Shown here piece after piece: positions 32,394-36,311 of a DNA stretch of 36,311 nucleotides (the stretch's first letter is position 1; every line of letters begins with the position of its first letter). The DNA comes from an uncultured Porphyromonadaceae bacterium. Lineage in GTDB: Bacteria; Bacteroidota; Bacteroidia; Bacteroidales; Muribaculaceae. The notes under the pieces are model-generated. The model saw only the letters and a list, made by a program, of their open reading frames with translations, searched no databases and was not told the DNA's origin. The translations under genes were made by a program, and so were the position numbers. The stretch spans positions 1-36,311 of the forward strand of contig CAMWMK010000030.1 of the NCBI GenBank assembly GCA_947175295.1. Reading direction: 5' to 3'.

Positions 32394-32420
32394 AGCGGGC
32401 GCACTGATGGTGCGTCCGCT
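32394..32420 (+). terminator. Hairpin after panB
   Basis: AGCGGGCGCAC (32394-32404), five-base loop TGATG, then GTGCGTCCGCT (32410-32420): eleven pairs with one G-T. GACG (32387-32390) and CGTC (32422-32425) extend it. Only a weak T-run follows, so it may be a terminator or a stabilising structure ahead of the GNAT gene. Confidence 0.5.
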
Positions 32421-32448
32421 CGCGTCTGATTGAAACTTTTCATCGATC

Positions 32449-33000
32449 ATGACAATAAGAAAAGCCACAGAAAAAGACACTGCTTATGTAGCCTGGACAG
32501 TCCTGACGGCTTTGGATATGGATGATTCCGATCTTGAGTGGGTCATTGAGTCGTCTGCCGACCCTCGATCCATGTATTCCTGGAACAAGGCCCTCATAGC
32601 CGAAGAGGGCGGGAAGCCTGTAGGATGCATCATCTCCTACCGTGGCGACGACTATCTGCCCATCCGCGAATACACCTGGAGCCGTCTGTGGAAAGGAGTC
32701 GATCCGGAAGTGATCCGCAAGTCGGCCATAGAGACCTATCCCGGCGAATACTATCTCGATTCCCTCTCGGTCGACCCTGACTACCGCGGTCACGGCCTCG
32801 GCAAAGACCTGATGCGTGCCGCCATGGATTATGGAGCATCCCTCGGCTATAGGAAGTTCGCGCTTCTTGTAGCGGTGGAGAAACCGAGACTGAAAGCCTA
32901 CTACTCCTCCTTAGGCTTCGAAGAAGCCGGAGAGGTCAACTTCTTCGGCCATCAATACCACCGCCTTGTAAAGACAATGAAAACCCCGAAGTCAACCTGA
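32449..33000 (+). CDS. GNAT-family N-acetyltransferase
   Basis: This 183-residue protein has the acetyl-CoA fold: IRKATEKDTAYVAW at the start, LDSLSVDPDYRGHGLGKDLMRAAMDYG with the pyrophosphate-binding motif RGHGLG (113-118), then RKFALLVAVEKPRLKAYYSSLGFEEAGEVNFFG, the usual late Tyr and 'yeklGF' segment. The substrate cannot be told from the sequence. Its stop codon lies inside the arms of a bidirectional terminator (32980-33012). Confidence 0.9.
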   Translation: MTIRKATEKDTAYVAWTVLTALDMDDSDLEWVIESSADPRSMYSWNKALIAEEGGKPVGCIISYRGDDYLPIREYTWSRLWKGVDPEVIRKSAIETYPGEYYLDSLSVDPDYRGHGLGKDLMRAAMDYGASLGYRKFALLVAVEKPRLKAYYSSLGFEEAGEVNFFGHQYHRLVKTMKTPKST

Positions 33001-33012
33001 CTCCGGGGTTTT
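32980..33012. terminator. Bidirectional terminator between the GNAT and GH2 genes
   Basis: Arms 32980-32994 and 32998-33012 (15 positions, one mismatch) around a three-base loop begin with AAAACCCC and end with GGGGTTTT, so T-rich ends appear on both strands. It serves the GNAT gene (plus) and the GH2 gene (minus). Confidence 0.85.
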
Positions 33013-33027
33013 CCCGTCTAACGTAAA

Positions 33028-33055
33028 ACGTAAAACGTCCAACGTAAAACGTCCA
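33028..33055. repeat. 14-bp tandem repeat
   Basis: ACGTAAAACGTCCA occurs twice perfectly (33028-33041, 33042-33055) with partial copies at 33021-33027 and 33056-33060. It fills the gap between the terminator and the GH2 stop. Confidence 0.85.
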
Positions 33056-33058
33056 ACG

Positions 33059-36031
33059 TCACTTATTAAGATTCTCCAGGAAATTGACTTCGACTATCCG
33101 GAGTTCATTGCCGGTCTTGTCGCCGTTCTTCGCCTTGAAGAGGTCGAGCTCCCCCGCGGCCGGTTCGGCCACCTCCACTATCTGGCCGAAAGCATCGCTG
33201 TCGGCGGTAGCGCCTTTCAGGCGTATGGAGATCTCGCGGGAGCGTACGGGCTTCGTCTTGAGATGCACGTATCCGAGCGATCTGTCGGTGTCGCCGCTCC
33301 AGATGAGTTCCTTTCCGGCATAGATCTCAAGGGGATAGGAGCGCTGGCGCCATCCGGTAAGCTTGATGTTGATTTCATCTATTTCGGCCGGACGCTCGAG
33401 TTCATAGGTGATCCATGCGGTCTCCTTGCGTCCGTCGTTGCGCCATTCGCTGAGTTCGTTGTCGTCCCAGCTGTTGCCTACCGTCTCCTGGTTGCATCCT
33501 GCCGTAGCCGACTTCACGCGTACGTCTACCTTCTTGTCGTAGTAGGAAGGAGTGGAGGGTGTAGGTCCGCGGTCGTAGCGGGGCTGCAGCGCCTGAGCGG
33601 GGAAATGCTTGCTAAGGCCGTTCTTCACTTCCACGGGGAGGGTAGTGAACTCAACGCTCTCCTCGCCGAGGCCGCCGGCCTTGGCGGTGAGCTTTACCTT
33701 GCCAGACTCCGGAGTAGAGCGCACGAGCACGCGGGTGATGCCGCATTCCACCGGAAGGGTTGTGGCGAACGCATAGTTGTCGTCGCCCTGCGCGATGCCT
33801 CCGCGCCATTCGGCCGGGCCATCGAGAGTGAACTCCACCATGTCGTTAGCGAGCGGACAGCGCTGTCCGTTCTCATCCACCACTTCCACCTGTACTATCG
33901 CGATGTCGGCTCCGTCGGCATAAGTACCTTCCGGACCCTGCATCAGTGTCAGTTTGAGGTTTTTGGGGTCGCCTACGGTGTTTTTGGAGAATCGGCTTGT
34001 CTCCTTACCGTCCTTGTCGTAGGCTATGGCCTCGATTGTGCCGGGTTCCCACTGTATGCTGTCGAATGTGAAGAGGAATTCATAGTCGCGTTTGGGAGTG
34101 CCCTGCGGTTTTCCGTTGACGAATAGAGCCACGCTGTCGCCCGTCGAAACCACGTATACGGGTTTGACGGTCTCCGGACTGTAGTTCCAGTGTCCGATGA
34201 TATAGGTGTCGTCGTTCTCTACATCCACCCAGCCGTTCCACATCACCTTGTGTGCGTAATATGCGTCTTTCGGGATACGCAGGGGGTCTACCACGCCGCT
34301 GCGGCGGTAGTTCTCGGCGCCTCGGCAGTGGGTCTGCGTGTCGGAGAATATTATCTTCGCGCCGCCCGAGTTCACGCGTCGGCCCATACCGGGACGTTCG
34401 CGGTAGAAGTCATACCAGCGGCGTATCATCTCTACGGCGAGCTGGTCCTGGTTCTGATTGTAGGCCGAAGCGTCGGCGTTGCGGTAGAGGGGGCCGTCGC
34501 CATGCTTGTGGTAGGGATAGCTCCAGTCGTCCCAGTACTTGCGCAGGCCCTCGTCGCGGCAGTATTCCGTCTGCACCATCGGATGGTGCTCTGAGAGGTT
34601 TACGTAAAGCATCTCGCCGCCGTATTCGGCCTCGCGTATGTCGAGCATCTCGCGCGAGCCGATGGCGCGCCCTCCGTAGGGGTCATATTGGTCGCGGATC
34701 TCGCGCATCTCCAGCATATGGTCGCGGGAGATGGACTCGTTGCCGCTCTCGTAGAAGATCACGCTCGGATGGTTGCGGAAATATATTATCATGTCGCGCA
34801 TCAGTTCCTTGCGCTGTCCCCAGCGGCGTCCTTCGACGTCTTTCTCCGCGTCTCCTGCGGGCAGCATCTGCATCACGCCGACGCGGTCGCACGACTCGGC
34901 GTCCTGTTTCCATGCAGTCACGTGCATCCAGCGGAAGAAGTTGGCGTTGTGGTCGATCAGCATGCCGTTTGAGTAGTCGCTCATCCAGGCCGGGACCGAC
35001 ATTCCTACGCCGGGCCACTCGTTGCTCGTACGCTGCGCGTAGCCCTTCATCTGGAGCACTCGGTCGTTGAGCCAGATCTTGCCGTCGCCGAAACGTGTCT
35101 TTCGGAATCCGGTGCGGGTCGTCACCTCATCGGCCGTCTTGCCGTCTACTGTAAGGCGTGTCTTCACATCGTAAAGGTATCCGTATCCCCAGCTCCAGAA
35201 GTTGAGGTTGTTGATCGTATCGCATGCGGCGAGAGTCACTGTTTCACCGGGCGCTACCTTGACAGGAGCGCTGTTGAAGCGTCCTACGGTCTTTCCGTCG
35301 GCGTCGATCACCTCTACGTCAAATCCTACATTGGCCGCCTTCTTCGTCTCGTTCTTCACCTCGCTCTCTGCGTTGATCACGGCGCGTCGGCTCGCCACGT
35401 CGATGTCGGTGGCGTAGATGTAGGTGCCGGTCGTTCCGAGGTTGCTGTAGAGGGGAAGTGTCTGGTAGATGTTGTCGGTGGTGTGCAACCACACGTTCTT
35501 AGGGATACCGCCGTAGTTGGCGTTGAAGTTCTTGTTGTTCCACTGATATCCCTGGCCTGTCTCCCGCTCCTTGTAGCTCCAGTCGTTGTCGACGCGCACC
35601 GCAAGCACGTTTTCCCCACCGTAGTTAATATAAGGGGTTAGGTCGAGGCCCACGGCCATCACGCCGTTTTCATGGTATCCGAGAGGGTGGCCGTTGAGAT
35701 AGAAATCAGCCCCCATTCTAACGCCCTCGAACTCGGCGAACACCTTCTGTCCCTTTGCCTCCTTTGGCAGACGGAAATGTTTGCGATACCACACTACGGT
35801 ATCCGTCAGATCCGCGATAGGGATCTTAAAGGCCTCGTCTTCGTTGAAGGCGCGCGGCAACGTCACCTGTTTCCAGTCCTTGTCATTGAAATTGGATTTG
35901 TCGGCTCCTTGGAAGTCGCCGATTTCCAACAGCCAGTCGCTGTTGAAGTTATACTTCTCCCTCGGAGCCGCCCAAGTGGCAGTAGCACCCGACAGCAGAA
36001 GCATAGCGATTGCGATAGGTTTCATTTTCAT
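33059..36031 (-). CDS. Secreted family-2 glycoside hydrolase (beta-galactosidase-like)
   Basis: 990 residues. The N-terminal signal peptide (KPIAIAMLLLSGATATWA) is probably cut after residue 21 or 22 for periplasmic export. A sugar-binding jelly-roll domain (about 25-190, WYRKHFRLPKEAKG, GADFYLNGHPLGYHENG, NVLAVRVDN) and an Ig-like domain (about 195-310) precede a TIM barrel (about 310-600) with acid/base Glu432 (YESGNES) and candidate nucleophile Glu489 (QTEYC). Further beta domains follow (DUF4982-like, Ig-like) and a C-terminal discoidin-like segment (DNELSEWRNDGRKETAWITYEL). The spacing of 57 residues between the two glutamates is shorter than in LacZ. The substrate is not known from sequence; a plant or host glycan galactoside is plausible. 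No SusC/D pair is in view. Confidence 0.92.
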   Translation of the reverse strand: MKMKPIAIAMLLLSGATATWAAPREKYNFNSDWLLEIGDFQGADKSNFNDKDWKQVTLPRAFNEDEAFKIPIADLTDTVVWYRKHFRLPKEAKGQKVFAEFEGVRMGADFYLNGHPLGYHENGVMAVGLDLTPYINYGGENVLAVRVDNDWSYKERETGQGYQWNNKNFNANYGGIPKNVWLHTTDNIYQTLPLYSNLGTTGTYIYATDIDVASRRAVINAESEVKNETKKAANVGFDVEVIDADGKTVGRFNSAPVKVAPGETVTLAACDTINNLNFWSWGYGYLYDVKTRLTVDGKTADEVTTRTGFRKTRFGDGKIWLNDRVLQMKGYAQRTSNEWPGVGMSVPAWMSDYSNGMLIDHNANFFRWMHVTAWKQDAESCDRVGVMQMLPAGDAEKDVEGRRWGQRKELMRDMIIYFRNHPSVIFYESGNESISRDHMLEMREIRDQYDPYGGRAIGSREMLDIREAEYGGEMLYVNLSEHHPMVQTEYCRDEGLRKYWDDWSYPYHKHGDGPLYRNADASAYNQNQDQLAVEMIRRWYDFYRERPGMGRRVNSGGAKIIFSDTQTHCRGAENYRRSGVVDPLRIPKDAYYAHKVMWNGWVDVENDDTYIIGHWNYSPETVKPVYVVSTGDSVALFVNGKPQGTPKRDYEFLFTFDSIQWEPGTIEAIAYDKDGKETSRFSKNTVGDPKNLKLTLMQGPEGTYADGADIAIVQVEVVDENGQRCPLANDMVEFTLDGPAEWRGGIAQGDDNYAFATTLPVECGITRVLVRSTPESGKVKLTAKAGGLGEESVEFTTLPVEVKNGLSKHFPAQALQPRYDRGPTPSTPSYYDKKVDVRVKSATAGCNQETVGNSWDDNELSEWRNDGRKETAWITYELERPAEIDEINIKLTGWRQRSYPLEIYAGKELIWSGDTDRSLGYVHLKTKPVRSREISIRLKGATADSDAFGQIVEVAEPAAGELDLFKAKNGDKTGNELRIVEVNFLENLNK

Positions 36032-36057
36032 GATATGTTGGTTTAGTTATTGAATTG

Positions 36058-36088
36058 CAAAGTTACGAAAAAAAAGCTTATGATGCAA
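36058..36088 (-). promoter_or_regulatory. Promoter of the GH2 gene
   Basis: On the minus strand TTG (36086-36088) and TAACTTTG (36058-36065) are separated by 20 bases, 27 bases before the ATG at 36031. Near-consensus, so expression does not look dependent on an activator alone. Confidence 0.75.
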
Positions 36089-36167
36089 ATCCTTGCTGGG
36101 GGGCCTCACGCAAAGGCCGCAGAGGGGGTGGGAGCGCAAAGGATAAGGATGAGAATGTTTAGGGCGT

Positions 36168-36204
36168 AAAAAAAAATGGCTATCCCGGAAGGATGGCCGT
36201 TTTT
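36168..36204 (-). terminator. Bidirectional terminator upstream of the GH2 promoter
   Basis: GGCTATCC (36178-36185), five-base loop, GGATGGCC (36191-36198), one T-G pair. The minus strand reads out into nine T residues (36168-36176), suggesting a minus-strand gene to the right of the window. The plus strand also has GTTTTT. Confidence 0.8.
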
Positions 36205-36219
36205 GTTTCGCAAATTTAA

Positions 36220-36240
36220 GTATCTCTTGCTAAGAGATAC
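36220..36240. other. Perfect 9-bp inverted repeat near the right edge
   Basis: GTATCTCTT (36220-36228), GCT, AAGAGATAC (36232-36240). No T-run follows, so it is more like a protein-binding site or 3' structure of a neighbouring gene. The last 70 bases show no coding frame that I can support. Confidence 0.4.
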
Positions 36241-36311
36241 CTAACTTTTGCAATTGGTTGAAAATCAAGTAGTAGCAAAGGCGGATTTTTGAAATTGCTA
36301 AACAAATTCAA

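Noticed and set aside
33021..33060. ACGTAAAACGTCCA repeats as a CRISPR array
   Set aside because: Direct tandem copies without spacers and no cas genes nearby.

Overview
The window is a piece of a Bacteroidales chromosome, most likely a gut Muribaculaceae-type genome (family level is inference). Three things point there. Promoters carry the Bacteroidetes -7 box TAnnTTTG, often with a TTG/TTTG element about 20 bases upstream. The lysS-gpsA-pgi order and the gene families are typical of the group. A PorZ-like protein with a type IX secretion (T9SS) C-terminal domain is present. Core genes are GC-rich in codon use, whereas roughly 1-2190 and 7930-8710 are visibly AT-rich and look acquired.

Accessory part, 1-8711. 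The left end holds the tail of a cut-off gene and an inactivated 3' fragment of an IS66-family transposase. A minus-strand two-gene unit (1483-2034, 644-1486) follows: a small protein with a FYVE-like cysteine cluster, then a protein with weak uracil-DNA-glycosylase-like motifs. From 2194 to 7424 lies a compact 5.2-kb integrated element in the 3' end of a tRNA-Leu(CAG) gene. A 14-bp direct repeat of the tRNA end bounds it, and twin GTTATACC-type arm repeats sit near both ends. It encodes a tyrosine integrase, an excisionase-like HTH protein, a phage/plasmid II/X-type replication initiator and four small unknown proteins. No capsid, relaxase or cargo gene is recognisable. The insertion cut the tRNA gene off from its old terminator hairpin (still at 2150-2188) and put an element hairpin in its place. 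Right of the tRNA lie two MITE-like units with shared terminal inverted repeats. A higBA toxin-antitoxin pair with a palindromic operator follows, running one base short of an alanine/glycine:cation symporter gene.

Core part, 8713-33000. A minus-strand tsaE-birA pair lies between the symporter and lysS-gpsA-pgi. After a hairpin-rich spacer and a strong terminator comes a plus-strand run: a GT2-like protein, a lipoprotein glutaminyl cyclase, tyrS, ruvB and an O-antigen-flippase-like protein. A LexA/CI-like S24 repressor with its own operator over its -7 box follows, then leuS, a membrane acyltransferase, and an unusual single reading frame joining RdgB (XTP/dITP pyrophosphatase) to PorZ. trmB, an Mrp-type P-loop protein, panB and a GNAT acetyltransferase complete the run. 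Several intergenic gaps carry different short direct or tandem repeats.

Right end, 33059-36311. A secreted family-2 glycoside hydrolase is encoded on the minus strand with a well-formed promoter. It is separated from the GNAT gene by a bidirectional terminator and a 14-bp tandem repeat.

Strongest leads: the integrase-plus-II/X-replicase element and its tRNA-terminator swap, the rdgB-porZ fusion, and the zinc-finger/glycosylase-like pair.
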